Shown here: positions 47,425 through 57,295 of the stretch, piece by piece
How the letters are laid out: each line of letters begins with the position of its first letter
Numbering within the stretch: the stretch's first letter is position 1
NCBI GenBank assembly: GCA_004028765.1
Contig: SAIX01000107.1
Coordinates: 1-64,000 of the forward strand
Length of the DNA: 64,000 nt
DNA from: Chitinophagaceae bacterium
GTDB taxonomy: Bacteria; Bacteroidota; Bacteroidia; Chitinophagales; Chitinophagaceae
Direction: 5' to 3'
Program-made: the position numbers and the translations under genes
The notes under the pieces: generated by a model
The model's input: the letters and a program-made list of their open reading frames with translations, nothing else
Told to the model about the DNA's origin: nothing
Database searches by the model: none

Positions 47425-48684
47425 ATGATATCTTATAGACGTTTCGCCAAATCTTATCTCGCCGGAACCCTTCTTTCCCTGAGCCTTTCTTTGAGTACAC
47501 TTACAGCCAATGCACAAGACGGAAAAACACTTTTCCAGACCAACTGTGCTTCCTGTCATGCCGTACACAAAAAGCTGACAGGTCCGGCGCTTACAGGAGT
47601 TGAAGATCGCTGGTCTGACCGTAAAAAAATCTATGCGTGGGTGCATAACCCGGCCGGTTTTGCCAAGGGTGATGCATATGCGGCCAACCTGTTGAAGGAG
47701 TATAGCCCTGTTCTGATGCAGGCTTTCCCCGGACTGGCCGATAAAGAGATCGATGCCATTCTCGATTATATCAAAACTGTTCCTGCACCGGGCGCTGGTG
47801 GTCCTGCAGCTGCAGCCAATCCTGCGGATGCAAAAAGTGCTGAAGGCGACAATACTTTATTATTTGGTGTTCTTACCCTGGTACTCGCCGTTGTGGCGCT
47901 GATCCTGTTACAGGTGAATGCCAACCTGAAAAAACTGTCTGACGAGCGCGAAGGAAATCCCTCTGTTGAGCCGGTTCCTTTCTGGCGCAACAAAGCCTAT
48001 ATCGCAGTGGTTACCGTAGTATTGTTTGTGATTGGCGGTTACCTTACCTCAAAAGGTGCGATGGCACTGGGCCGCAGCAAAGATTACCAGCCGGTACAAC
48101 CGATTTACTATTCTCACAAAGTGCATGCGGGTATCAACCAGATTAACTGCCAGTACTGCCATATCGGTGTTTACCAGGGCAAACAGGCTACGATCCCTTC
48201 GGTTAATATCTGTATGAACTGTCACATGGCCATTAACGAATACAAAGGCGCAAAAATCTACAATGAAGAAGGCGAAGAAGTGAATGGTACCAACGAGATC
48301 AAGAAACTGTACAAATATGCCGGTTTTGAAGAAGGCAAACCCTGGGATGCCAGCAAAGCCAAGCCGGTTGAATGGGCACGTATCCATAACCTGCCCGACC
48401 ATGTATATTTTAACCACTCACAGCACGTAAAAGCAGGACAGGTACAATGCCAGACCTGCCATGGCGAGATCACTAAAATGGACGAGGTAAAACAGTTTGC
48501 CGATCTCAGCATGGGCTGGTGTATCAACTGTCACCGCGAAACCAAAGTGCAGTTTAAAGACAATGGTTTCTACAGCATTTACGAGAAATATCACCAGGAC
48601 CTGAAGAGCGGAAAAATCGACAGTACCAAAGGGATCACTGTTGCGAAGATCGGAGGTACCGAGTGTCAGAAATGCCACTATTAA
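47425..48684 (+). CDS. actA: ACIII subunit ActA: hexaheme cytochrome c
   Basis: ATG 47425 gives a good signal peptide; GTG 47419 is two codons upstream. The 419-residue protein holds six CxxCH heme c motifs. The first (CASCH, residues 41-45) is in a separate N-terminal cytochrome domain. After two predicted membrane helices (about 146-164 and 191-208) five more follow: CQYCH, CMNCH, CQTCH, CINCH and CQKCH. ActA of ACIII is usually described as pentaheme, so this copy has an added mono-heme domain. It takes electrons from the quinol-oxidising part of the complex and passes them on to the oxidase or a soluble carrier. It opens a continuous plus-strand respiratory operon running to the DUF420 gene. 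Confidence 0.92.
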   Translation: MISYRRFAKSYLAGTLLSLSLSLSTLTANAQDGKTLFQTNCASCHAVHKKLTGPALTGVEDRWSDRKKIYAWVHNPAGFAKGDAYAANLLKEYSPVLMQAFPGLADKEIDAILDYIKTVPAPGAGGPAAAANPADAKSAEGDNTLLFGVLTLVLAVVALILLQVNANLKKLSDEREGNPSVEPVPFWRNKAYIAVVTVVLFVIGGYLTSKGAMALGRSKDYQPVQPIYYSHKVHAGINQINCQYCHIGVYQGKQATIPSVNICMNCHMAINEYKGAKIYNEEGEEVNGTNEIKKLYKYAGFEEGKPWDASKAKPVEWARIHNLPDHVYFNHSQHVKAGQVQCQTCHGEITKMDEVKQFADLSMGWCINCHRETKVQFKDNGFYSIYEKYHQDLKSGKIDSTKGITVAKIGGTECQKCHY

Positions 48685-48758
48685 TCGGGTAACCGCAAAG
48701 GCGGGACCGGAAGAGGCATTTTCAAATTTTCAAATTATCGAATTTTCAAATCAGAATA

Positions 48759-51700
48759 ATGGAGCAAAAAAAGCACTGGCAAAGTTTTGGAGAGCTGAAT
48801 CAGTCTGAAGCCTACAATAAGGATGTGAAAGATGAATTCAGGGAAGAACTTCCTTTTGTTGCAGATGAAAGCAAAAGCTTTTTAGAAGCCAAAGCGCCCC
48901 GGAGAGACTTTTTAAAGTACCTCGGTTTCAGTACCGCAGCCGCAGCCGTAGCCGCGAGTTGTGAAATGCCGGTGAAAAAAGCCATTCCTTTCGCCAATAA
49001 GCCTGAAGACATCGTTCCCGGTGTTTCCAATTATTACGCCACCACTTTTGTGCAGGATGGGGATGTGGTAAGTGTGCTGGCCAAAGTGCGCGATGGACGC
49101 CCAATCAAAATCGAAGGAAATGAACTGAGCCCCATAACACAAGGCGGTACTTCTGCCCGTGTACAGGCTTCTGTGCTCGATCTCTATGATACGGCCCGTT
49201 TGCGTTTCCCTACCATCGATGGCAAAGAAGTCACTTTCGAAGCGATCGATAAAGCTGTGGCCGGTGCTATCAGCGGCCCGGTGGTATTGCTAACAAGCAC
49301 GGTAACTTCTCCCTCAACCAGGGAAGTGATCACGCAATTCCTTGCGAAATATCCCGGAAGCCGCCACGTAACCTACGATGCGGTTTCTTACAGTGGTATC
49401 CTGCTGGCCAATGAAGCCACTTATGGCAAAAAAGCCATCCCTTCCTATCATTTTGAAAATGCAAAAGCGATCGTGAGCATCGGTGCCGATTTCCTCGGAA
49501 CCTGGATCAGCCCGGTTGAGTTTGCCAAACAATATGCAGCCGGTAAAAAACTGAATGAGAAAAAACCGGAGATGAGCAAGCACATCCATTTTGAAGCTGT
49601 GGCTACGCTTACCGGTTCGAATGCCGACGAAAAATACCTGCACCGCCCCTCTGAAACAGGAGCCGTGGTTGCTGCCCTGTTAAGCGCAGTGAACGGGCAA
49701 TCCGTATCCATTGCGGATGCCAAACTGAAAGCAGGTATTGAAAAAGCAGCTAAACTGCTCAACGCTAACAAAGGCGCGGCGTTGGTGGTATCTGGCAGTA
49801 ATGATGTAAATGTTCAAATACTCGTAAATGCCATCAATGAAGCGGTAGGTGCGGGTGGTAAAACCATCGACTGGTCAACACCGGTAAATGTTCGCCAGGG
49901 TATTGATGCGGATTTTGCAAAACTGGTGGATGATATGAATGCCGGTACTGTGGGAACCCTGCTGGTGTATGGCGCCAACCCGGTGTATAGCTGGTACGAC
50001 AGTGAGAAAGTAAAAGCCGGTTTGAAAAAAGTAAAAACCACGGTTTCTTTCAATCCGAAAGCAGATGAAACCACCGAACTCTGCAAATATGTAGTTCCGG
50101 ATCATCATTACCTCGAAAGCTGGGGAGATGCCGAACCCAAAGCCGGGCATTATTCCTTTATACAGCCTACGATCTATCCTTTGTTTAAAACACGCCAGTG
50201 GCAGGACAGTCTCCTGAAATGGAGCGGTTCTTCTGTGGATTATCTCGCTTTCCTGAAAAATTACTGGGCTGCCAAAATCGGCGGTGAAGCCGGATGGAAC
50301 AAAGCCCTGCAGGATGGTGTGGTAAATCCAGCCGCTGCAACTATGAGCGGTGCATCCTTCAACAGCGCGGCAGTGGCTGCAGCTGCAACGGCTGCAACAT
50401 CCGGTAAAAAAGGCGGAGCGATTGAACTGGTATTGTATGAGAAAATAGCCATCGGTGCCGGGCAAGGTGCCAGCAACCCATGGTTACAGGAATTGCCCGA
50501 TCCCGTTACCCGTGCCACCTGGGACAACTATGTAATTGTATCCCCCGCACTGGCTAAAACATTATTGAATATCGACCTGGCCGATGGCGGACAGGCAGAT
50601 GCATACGAGGTAAATCCTCCTAAGAAAGTGGTGAAAGTAACGGTTGGTAAAAACACGGTTGAATTACCCGCATTGATCATACCCGGTACACAGCCCAATA
50701 CCATCGCCATTGCGGTAGGTTATGGCCGCAGTGAAAAACTCGGTAAATCGGTTGTAGGCACTGGTAAAAATGCTTACCCATTTGCTTCAATGAATGGCAA
50801 TACGGTAAGTTTCACCGTGGCTGATGCCAAAGTGGAACTGACCGGCGATACGTATAAAGTTGCCCTTACACAAACCCATAGCCGTTATGATACCACCCAG
50901 GGTAACCGTACGGAAGTCATGAAAGAACTGACACTCGCTCAATTCATCAAAGAACCGACTGAGATCCGCGATGAGCGCGAAGAAGAACTGAAACCATGGG
51001 GCGGCCTCGAGAAATTTGAAAGCCAGGGTACCATTTACCCTGTGTACGACAGGCCCGGTATCAAATGGGGCATGAGTGTTGACCTGAACACCTGTACCGG
51101 TTGCGCAGCCTGCGTAGTGGCCTGTACTGCTGAAAACAATGTTCCCATTGTAGGGAAACCCGAAGTACTGCGCGGACATGAAATGCAATGGCTGCGTATC
51201 GACCGTTATTACAGCGGCGATATGGAAAACCCGAATGTGGTATTCCAGCCGCTGATGTGCCAGCATTGCGACAATGCACCTTGCGAAAACGTTTGCCCGG
51301 TTGCTGCTACCAACCACAGCAGTGAAGGTTTGAACCAGATGACATATAACCGTTGTATCGGTACCAGGTATTGCGCGAATAACTGCCCGTATAAAGTGCG
51401 CCGTTTCAACTGGGCTGATTATACAGGGGCCGACAGCTTCCCGGATAACCAGCGCGAAACCGCAAACGATGTGGTGATGGATATGAACGATGACCTTACC
51501 CGTATGGTGCTGAACCCGGATGTAACCGTACGTTCACGCGGGGTGATCGAAAAATGTTCGTTCTGCGTACAGCGTTTACAGGAAAGCAAACTGAAGGCGA
51601 AGAAAGAAAGCCGCCCGATGGTTGACAGCGATATCAAAGTGGCTTGTCAGCAGGCTTGTCCTACCAACGCCATCACTTTCGGTAATGCGAATGATGCGAA

Positions 51701-51881
51701 CAGCAACATCACCAAAAACCGTAAGGAAAACCCGAACCGCCAGTTTTATGTGCTGGAGCAGCTGCACGTATTACCCAATGTTACTTACCTCGCCAAAGTG
51801 CGTAACCTGGAAGAAGAACATGCCGGTAAGGAAGAACATAAAGCGGAAGGGGCTGAGAAGAAAGAAGCGGCACATTCTTAG
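48759..51881 (+). CDS. actB: ACIII subunit ActB: molybdopterin-oxidoreductase-like plus Fe-S domain
   Basis: This 1040-residue protein fuses the ActB1 and ActB2 parts. The N-terminus has a Tat-like RRDFLKYLGFSTAAA followed by VAASC, so export by Tat and lipidation are both possible. Residues up to about 750 resemble complex iron-sulfur molybdoenzymes but, as in other ActB proteins, no cofactor use is expected. The C-terminal third holds ferredoxin-type cysteine groups: CTGCAACVVAC, CQHCDNAPCENVCP, CIGTRYCANNCP and CSFCVQR, with CQQACP near the end. These fit three 4Fe-4S clusters and one 3Fe-4S cluster. The chain ends in an acidic/Lys-rich tail. It conducts electrons from the quinol site in ActC to ActA. 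Confidence 0.95.
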   Translation: MEQKKHWQSFGELNQSEAYNKDVKDEFREELPFVADESKSFLEAKAPRRDFLKYLGFSTAAAAVAASCEMPVKKAIPFANKPEDIVPGVSNYYATTFVQDGDVVSVLAKVRDGRPIKIEGNELSPITQGGTSARVQASVLDLYDTARLRFPTIDGKEVTFEAIDKAVAGAISGPVVLLTSTVTSPSTREVITQFLAKYPGSRHVTYDAVSYSGILLANEATYGKKAIPSYHFENAKAIVSIGADFLGTWISPVEFAKQYAAGKKLNEKKPEMSKHIHFEAVATLTGSNADEKYLHRPSETGAVVAALLSAVNGQSVSIADAKLKAGIEKAAKLLNANKGAALVVSGSNDVNVQILVNAINEAVGAGGKTIDWSTPVNVRQGIDADFAKLVDDMNAGTVGTLLVYGANPVYSWYDSEKVKAGLKKVKTTVSFNPKADETTELCKYVVPDHHYLESWGDAEPKAGHYSFIQPTIYPLFKTRQWQDSLLKWSGSSVDYLAFLKNYWAAKIGGEAGWNKALQDGVVNPAAATMSGASFNSAAVAAAATAATSGKKGGAIELVLYEKIAIGAGQGASNPWLQELPDPVTRATWDNYVIVSPALAKTLLNIDLADGGQADAYEVNPPKKVVKVTVGKNTVELPALIIPGTQPNTIAIAVGYGRSEKLGKSVVGTGKNAYPFASMNGNTVSFTVADAKVELTGDTYKVALTQTHSRYDTTQGNRTEVMKELTLAQFIKEPTEIRDEREEELKPWGGLEKFESQGTIYPVYDRPGIKWGMSVDLNTCTGCAACVVACTAENNVPIVGKPEVLRGHEMQWLRIDRYYSGDMENPNVVFQPLMCQHCDNAPCENVCPVAATNHSSEGLNQMTYNRCIGTRYCANNCPYKVRRFNWADYTGADSFPDNQRETANDVVMDMNDDLTRMVLNPDVTVRSRGVIEKCSFCVQRLQESKLKAKKESRPMVDSDIKVACQQACPTNAITFGNANDANSNITKNRKENPNRQFYVLEQLHVLPNVTYLAKVRNLEEEHAGKEEHKAEGAEKKEAAHS

Positions 51882-52048
51882 TGAGTGGTGAATGGGCAAT
51901 GGTGAGATGGATAAAATGACCATTGCTGCATAATGATCGGAAGCTGAAGTGTGCGACGCAACGGAAGCCGGACAAAGAGATACAGTTGATCCAATAAAAA
52001 ATTCAATGGACCTCAGAACAGGGTCCAGCGACCAATAAACAAGACCAG

Positions 52049-53491
52049 ATGCATTTAAAGTACGAATCACAGCTCAGGGAACCACTGGTATATGGTGAGA
52101 AGAATTATCACCAGGTAACAGAAGACATTGTTCGCCCTATCGAAGCAAAACCATCGAAGCTATGGTACATCGGTTTTTACATTTCAGTAGCCTTGCTGCT
52201 GTTCGGGGTGTACAGTATTTACCGGGATGTTACCTATGGAATTGGTCAGTGGAACCTGAATAAAACCGTGGGTTGGGGTTGGGATATCACCAACTTCGTA
52301 TGGTGGGTAGGTATCGGTCACGCCGGTACGCTGATCTCTGCGATCCTGTTGCTGTTCCGCCAGGGATGGAGAACGGGTGTGAACCGTGCAGCTGAGGCCA
52401 TGACCATCTTCGCGGTAATGTGTGCGGGCCAGTTCCCGATCTGGCATATGGGCCGTGTGTGGATGGCATTCTTTGTACTCCCTTATCCGAATACACGCGG
52501 ACCATTGTGGGTAAACTTTAACTCGCCGCTGTTATGGGATGTATTCGCGATCTCTACTTATTTCACTGTTTCCCTTTTATTCTGGTACAGTGGTTTGTTA
52601 CCCGATCTGGCTACCGTTCGCGACCGTGCCTTCACCAAACTGCGCAAGCGTTTGTATGGGGTGGCATCTTTCGGCTGGAACGGTTCCACCAAACACTGGC
52701 AGCGCCATGAAAGTTTATCGCTGGTACTGGCCGGTTTAAGTACCCCGCTGGTACTTTCGGTGCACACCATCGTATCCTTCGACTTCGCCACATCGGTAAT
52801 ACCGGGCTGGCATACCACGATCTTCCCTCCCTATTTCGTTGCCGGTGCCATTTTCTCCGGGTTCGCCATGGTGCAAACGCTGATGGTGATCATCCGAAAA
52901 GTGTTCGGGATGGAAGACTATATCACACTCGGTCACATCGAGGCGATGAACAAAGTGATCGTACTCACGGGTTCGATCGTGGGTATCGCTTACCTCACCG
53001 AGCTGTTTATGGGTTGGTACAGCCAGAACAAATATGAAGGATATACTTTCTGGTACAGCCGTGCTTACCTGTTCAGTCCGTATGGCTGGAGCTACTGGGG
53101 TATGATGGCCTGTAACGTACTGAGCCCGCAGATATTCTGGTTCCGCAAAATGAGGAGGAACCTGTTTGTTACCTTCTTTATGAGCGTGATCGTGAATATC
53201 GGTATGTGGTTCGAGCGTTTTGTGATCATCGTTACATCACTGTACCGCGATTACCTGCCATCGAGCTGGTCGGTGTATTACAGCCCCACCATCTGGGAGA
53301 TCGGGTTTTACGCAGGTACATTCGGTTTGTTCTTTACCTGCTTCTTCCTGTTCGCTAAATATTTCCCTGTGATTGCGATTGCAGAGATTAAATATGTGCT
53401 GAAAACATCAGGAGAAAGCTTTAAAGATAATATGGGCAAGATTGAAGAGCAGACAATGGAAGAGTTTGTTCACGATCATGCACATCATTAA
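52049..53491 (+). CDS. actC: ACIII subunit ActC: NrfD-like quinol-oxidising membrane protein
   Basis: This 480-residue protein has about ten membrane helices and the NrfD/PsrC character of ActC: WVGIGHAGTLISAILLL near the start of the core, WHTTIFPPYFVAGAIFSGF in the middle, and FERFVIIVTSLYRDYLPSSW towards the end. ActC carries the main quinol-binding site, next to the ActB 3Fe-4S cluster. It ends in a His-rich tail (DHAHH). A 167-base gap with heptad-type words separates it from actB, and a 125-base gap with similar words from actD, but the genes are read in one direction with no terminator between. Confidence 0.94.
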   Translation: MHLKYESQLREPLVYGEKNYHQVTEDIVRPIEAKPSKLWYIGFYISVALLLFGVYSIYRDVTYGIGQWNLNKTVGWGWDITNFVWWVGIGHAGTLISAILLLFRQGWRTGVNRAAEAMTIFAVMCAGQFPIWHMGRVWMAFFVLPYPNTRGPLWVNFNSPLLWDVFAISTYFTVSLLFWYSGLLPDLATVRDRAFTKLRKRLYGVASFGWNGSTKHWQRHESLSLVLAGLSTPLVLSVHTIVSFDFATSVIPGWHTTIFPPYFVAGAIFSGFAMVQTLMVIIRKVFGMEDYITLGHIEAMNKVIVLTGSIVGIAYLTELFMGWYSQNKYEGYTFWYSRAYLFSPYGWSYWGMMACNVLSPQIFWFRKMRRNLFVTFFMSVIVNIGMWFERFVIIVTSLYRDYLPSSWSVYYSPTIWEIGFYAGTFGLFFTCFFLFAKYFPVIAIAEIKYVLKTSGESFKDNMGKIEEQTMEEFVHDHAHH

Positions 53492-53616
53492 AATATAGTG
53501 GCAGTTGAAAATTTGAAAATTTATCATGATGATCTGTATGATCTGAAATTGAATAAGGGATAACCAATCATCCATTCTCAAATTGTCAGGTTTTCAGATC
53601 GTCTAACTAAACAGAT

Positions 53617-54207
53617 ATGGCAAAAAAGAAATTCGTTGTAGGCTGCTTTGATGATGAAGCGGTTTTATTCCCTGCGGTGAAGAAAGTCCGTACAGCAGGT
53701 TATAAGATCAAAGACGTATACACGCCATTCCCCGTTCATGGCCTTGATCATGCATTGGGTATGCGCGAAACCAGTTTGCATACAGCCGGTTTTATTTATG
53801 GTATCACGGGTACTTCCACTGCATTGGGCAGTATCAGCTGGATACTGGCAAAAGACTGGCCACTGAACTTTGGTGGTAAGCCCCATTTTGCCTTGCCCGC
53901 ATGGATACCTATTACGTTTGAGCTTACGGTATTATTTGCAGCGGTGGGGATGGTGCTTACTTTCTGTTATCTCTGCCAGATGGCGCCCTTTGTGAAAAAA
54001 CACCATTTTCATGCGCGTGCAACCGACGACCTGTTTGTGATGGTAATTGAGTGTACCGATAAAACGAATGCCGAAGACCTGAAAGGTTTCCTCGCTTCGA
54101 GCGGTGCGGTTGAAACGGATATACAGGTGGCAGAAGACGGCTGGTGGCTGGGTCGCTATGACAGGGATGAAGTTCCATTTCAGAAAAATCAAACAGTAGC
54201 TGCTTAA
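53617..54207 (+). CDS. actD: ACIII subunit ActD (DUF3341)
   Basis: This 196-residue protein starts with a soluble domain (VGCFDDEAVLFPAVKKVRTAGYKI, DVYTPFPVHGLDHAL), then has two membrane helices, about residues 60-80 and 104-124 (WIPITFELTVLFAAVGMVLTF). A second soluble part, DLFVMVIECTDKTNAED, follows. It is the DUF3341 protein that occurs only with ACIII and is a structural subunit without cofactors. It lies between actC and actE, in the normal order. Confidence 0.93.
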   Translation: MAKKKFVVGCFDDEAVLFPAVKKVRTAGYKIKDVYTPFPVHGLDHALGMRETSLHTAGFIYGITGTSTALGSISWILAKDWPLNFGGKPHFALPAWIPITFELTVLFAAVGMVLTFCYLCQMAPFVKKHHFHARATDDLFVMVIECTDKTNAEDLKGFLASSGAVETDIQVAEDGWWLGRYDRDEVPFQKNQTVAA

Positions 54208-54227
54208 TCTTTTAGAATAGATATACG

Positions 54228-54857
54228 ATGAAGAAATTATCCATCATAAGTGTTTTCTCTGCAACGGTGGCACTGATTGCCTGCAGCGATGTGAAACGCA
54301 CACCCGGACATGTGTACATGCCCGATATGGCGTACAGCCGCGCGTATGAGAGCTATGCAGATCACAGCAATCTGGAAGAACAGGGTATCCATTATACCAA
54401 TATGCCTGTTGCAGGAACCATTTACCGTGGCGAAGAAATGCCTTTCCCGGTTGCCAAAGACCAGGGAACAGATACGAGCCATTATTTCGCATCCAAGCAG
54501 GTAAAAAGCCCGATCGATTCAATGTCTGCCACCGATGCGGCTGAAGCGGAAAGGTTATACCTTATCAACTGCGGGATCTGTCATGGTGCCAAACTGAACG
54601 GTAACGGACCTCTCTACAAAGGAGGTGAGGGCCCATATCCCGCAAAACCGGCCACGCTGGTTGGTGATGCCAAATATGAAAACATGCCCGAAGGTCAGAT
54701 GTTCTATTCTGTAACCTACGGGAAGAACCTGATGGGATCTTATGCTTCACAACTGAGCCGTAAGCAGCGCTGGATGGTGATCAGGTATATCAAGAACCAG
54801 CAACTGGCTGCCAAAGCAAAAACAGTGCCGGCAGCTGGTGCAGCAGCAACCAAATAA
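54228..54857 (+). CDS. actE: ACIII subunit ActE: mono-heme cytochrome c lipoprotein
   Basis: This 209-residue lipoprotein has the lipobox LIACS, then a mature cytochrome c domain. The heme motif is CGICHGAKLNGNGP, and the methionine ligand is probably in YGKNLMGSYASQL. The extra monoheme domain is standard for ACIII and is anchored by its lipid at the periplasmic side. It ends with an Ala-rich tail. The gene begins 20 bases after actD and the next one, actF, starts 54 bases downstream. Confidence 0.92.
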   Translation: MKKLSIISVFSATVALIACSDVKRTPGHVYMPDMAYSRAYESYADHSNLEEQGIHYTNMPVAGTIYRGEEMPFPVAKDQGTDTSHYFASKQVKSPIDSMSATDAAEAERLYLINCGICHGAKLNGNGPLYKGGEGPYPAKPATLVGDAKYENMPEGQMFYSVTYGKNLMGSYASQLSRKQRWMVIRYIKNQQLAAKAKTVPAAGAAATK

Positions 54858-54911
54858 ATCAAGCTGTGCAAACAGCCGAACAATACTAACAGATACAAAA
54901 AGAGAATAACG

Positions 54912-56141
54912 ATGGCATCTATCAAGGAGCAATTTGAGATTCCCGGAAAAATGAAGACCTGGTCAATGGCCCTGATCGGCATTGGCGCCGTGGCACTGGC
55001 AATTGGCCTGTTCACCAAAGGCTTCAGCAGCGATGAGCATGAGCAGGTACATTTCTGGGGAACGCTCATGTACAATACGATCTTCTGGACCCTGGTTTGT
55101 AATGCCAGCATGTTCTTTATCTGTGTAACCACCCTGGCAATGGGGGGATGGCAGCAATCTTTCCGCCGCATCCCGGAAGCGATTTCCACGATGGTGCCCA
55201 TATTTGGTACAATCACTTTCGCGGTACTGATTTATGTGGTGGCGAGTGATAAACACCATATTTATCACTGGCTCGATAAAGAAGCCGTGGCAAAAGATCC
55301 GATCCTGTCCGGTAAGAAAGGCTTCCTGAATCCTACTTTCTTTGTTATCTGGACCACATTGGCAATCGGCCTGTGGAGCTTACTGGGTTACCGCATGCGC
55401 CAGATCAGCCGCGAAGCCGATGAGGCGCCGATGGACCAGCAGAGCGGGGCAAGTTTTATCTGGAGAAATACTGTGCGTGCAGCTTTGTTTACAGTGTGGT
55501 TCGCTTTAACCGTAGGTTCTACCATTCCCTGGTTATGGATGATGAGTATCGATGCACACTGGTATTCCACCATGTACAGCTGGTACACTTTTGCAAGCTC
55601 ATTTGTATCAGGTATGTCGTTGATCGCACTTTGGGTGATTTACCTGAAAAACAAAGGATACCTCGAACTCACCACCCAGGATCACCTGCACGATATCGGT
55701 AAATTCATGTTCGCATTCTCTATTTTCTGGACCTATCTCTGGTTCTCTCAGTATATGCTGATCTGGTATGCGAATATTCCGGAAGAAACCGTTTATTTCA
55801 AACACCGTGTACAGGGGCCATACAAAGGCATTTTCTTCCTGAACCTGATCATCAACTTTATTTGCCCGCTGCTGATCCTGATGAAGCGTTCCGCAAAACG
55901 GAATTATACACTGGTAACCTTTATGGCAGTACTGATCCTTTTTGGTCACTGGATCGATTTCTACCAGATGGTAATGGGCAGTTTGTCAAAAGATCACGTG
56001 ACATTGGGATGGCTCGATTTCGGGATACTCAGCTTCTTTGTGGGAATGATGATCCTTTTTGTTGGACGTTCACTGGCCAGCAAGCCGCTGATCGTAAAAC
56101 ACCACCCGTTCCTGAAAGAAAGTATTATTCACCAGGTTTAA
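54912..56141 (+). CDS. actF: ACIII subunit ActF: second NrfD-like membrane protein
   Basis: This 409-residue protein has about ten membrane helices and is paralogous to ActC, but it probably does not hold the catalytic quinol site. Typical segments are WGTLMYNTIFWTLVCNASMFF near the start, TVGSTIPWLWMMSIDAHWYS, and FGHWIDFYQMVMGSL towards the end. It forms the second membrane module of ACIII. The coxB gene follows after 46 bases, linking ACIII and oxidase in one transcript. Confidence 0.92.
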   Translation: MASIKEQFEIPGKMKTWSMALIGIGAVALAIGLFTKGFSSDEHEQVHFWGTLMYNTIFWTLVCNASMFFICVTTLAMGGWQQSFRRIPEAISTMVPIFGTITFAVLIYVVASDKHHIYHWLDKEAVAKDPILSGKKGFLNPTFFVIWTTLAIGLWSLLGYRMRQISREADEAPMDQQSGASFIWRNTVRAALFTVWFALTVGSTIPWLWMMSIDAHWYSTMYSWYTFASSFVSGMSLIALWVIYLKNKGYLELTTQDHLHDIGKFMFAFSIFWTYLWFSQYMLIWYANIPEETVYFKHRVQGPYKGIFFLNLIINFICPLLILMKRSAKRNYTLVTFMAVLILFGHWIDFYQMVMGSLSKDHVTLGWLDFGILSFFVGMMILFVGRSLASKPLIVKHHPFLKESIIHQV

Positions 56142-56187
56142 TCCAAGTTGCAGAATATTTGTTAGATAAGATAATATTGATAGCATT

Positions 56188-57240
56188 ATGACAATGTTTT
56201 TAACCATAGCGGTGATTGCGCTGATCTTCCTGGTGATCTTTCAGATCGCAAAGGCGAGCGAATATGTATCGGTACTGAAGGGCGAAGATGTTAGCCGCAG
56301 ACAGAATAACAAGATCAATGGTTTCCTGATGGTGACATTCCTGATCGGGGGTCTCATCGGTGTTTGGTACTGTAACAAACTGTATTACGGCAAAACCTTA
56401 TTGCCTTACGATTCTGCCAGTGTGGAAGGGGCCCGTGTGGACAGCATGTTGTGGATCACCCTTGCGGTAACTGGTATCGTATTCGTAATTACACAGGCCA
56501 TCCTCTTTGGCTTTGCCTATAAATACCAGGAGCAGGAAAACCGGAAAGTGTTTTATTTCCCGCACAACAATAAGCTCGAGGTATTGTGGACAGCCGTTCC
56601 GGCCGTGGTACTGACCGTGCTTGTGATCTTCGGTTTGCGTAACTGGTTCCTTTTTACCGGCGAACCTCCCAAAGATGCAATGGTGGTGGAAGTAACCGGT
56701 AAACAATTCAACTGGATTTTTCGTTATCCTGGTAAAGACGGTTCATTCGGGAAAAAATATTTCAGGAATATCGATGATGCCAACAGCAATTCACTCGGTA
56801 TCCTTTGGGATGATAAACTGTCGCACGATGATGTGGTTACCGATAAGATGGTGCTTGTAAAAGGCCGCCCGGTAAAACTGATCATCGGGTCCCGTGATGT
56901 GATCCATGATGTAGGTCTTTCCCATTTCCGTATGAAGATGGATGCGGTACCCGGTATCCCAACCACACTGTGGTTTACGCCGAAGTACACCACCAAAGAA
57001 ATGAAAGAGATCACACACAATCCTGATTTCGTATATGAGATCAGTTGCGACCAGATGTGCGGTAACAGCCATTATTCAATGAAAGGAATTATTGAAGTGG
57101 TAGACCAGGAAGAATATGATGTTTGGATGGCCAAACAGAAACCGCAGTACCTCGTAGCATTCCCGGATAAAGATCCGTCAAATGCAAAAGCTGCTGCGGA
57201 TACGGCAAAAGCTGCCGCCAAAACAGTGGCCAAATTGTAA
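56188..57240 (+). CDS. coxB: Cytochrome c oxidase subunit II
   Basis: This 350-residue subunit has three hydrophobic helices near its start (about 3-20, 47-65 and 88-110) instead of the usual two, then the cupredoxin domain. The CuA ligands are Cys287, Cys291, His295 and Met298 in CDQMCGNSHYSM, together with the His of GLSHFRMKM. VPGIPTTLWF separates them. There is no fused cytochrome c domain, so the electron donor must be a separate protein such as ActA/ActE of the neighbouring ACIII, consistent with a supercomplex. It ends with an Ala/Lys-rich tail. Confidence 0.93.
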   Translation: MTMFLTIAVIALIFLVIFQIAKASEYVSVLKGEDVSRRQNNKINGFLMVTFLIGGLIGVWYCNKLYYGKTLLPYDSASVEGARVDSMLWITLAVTGIVFVITQAILFGFAYKYQEQENRKVFYFPHNNKLEVLWTAVPAVVLTVLVIFGLRNWFLFTGEPPKDAMVVEVTGKQFNWIFRYPGKDGSFGKKYFRNIDDANSNSLGILWDDKLSHDDVVTDKMVLVKGRPVKLIIGSRDVIHDVGLSHFRMKMDAVPGIPTTLWFTPKYTTKEMKEITHNPDFVYEISCDQMCGNSHYSMKGIIEVVDQEEYDVWMAKQKPQYLVAFPDKDPSNAKAAADTAKAAAKTVAKL

Positions 57241-57295
57241 TAACACTACCCGGTATAACCGGTTTGTTGAATAGAAATTTTTAAAGAAGACACGT

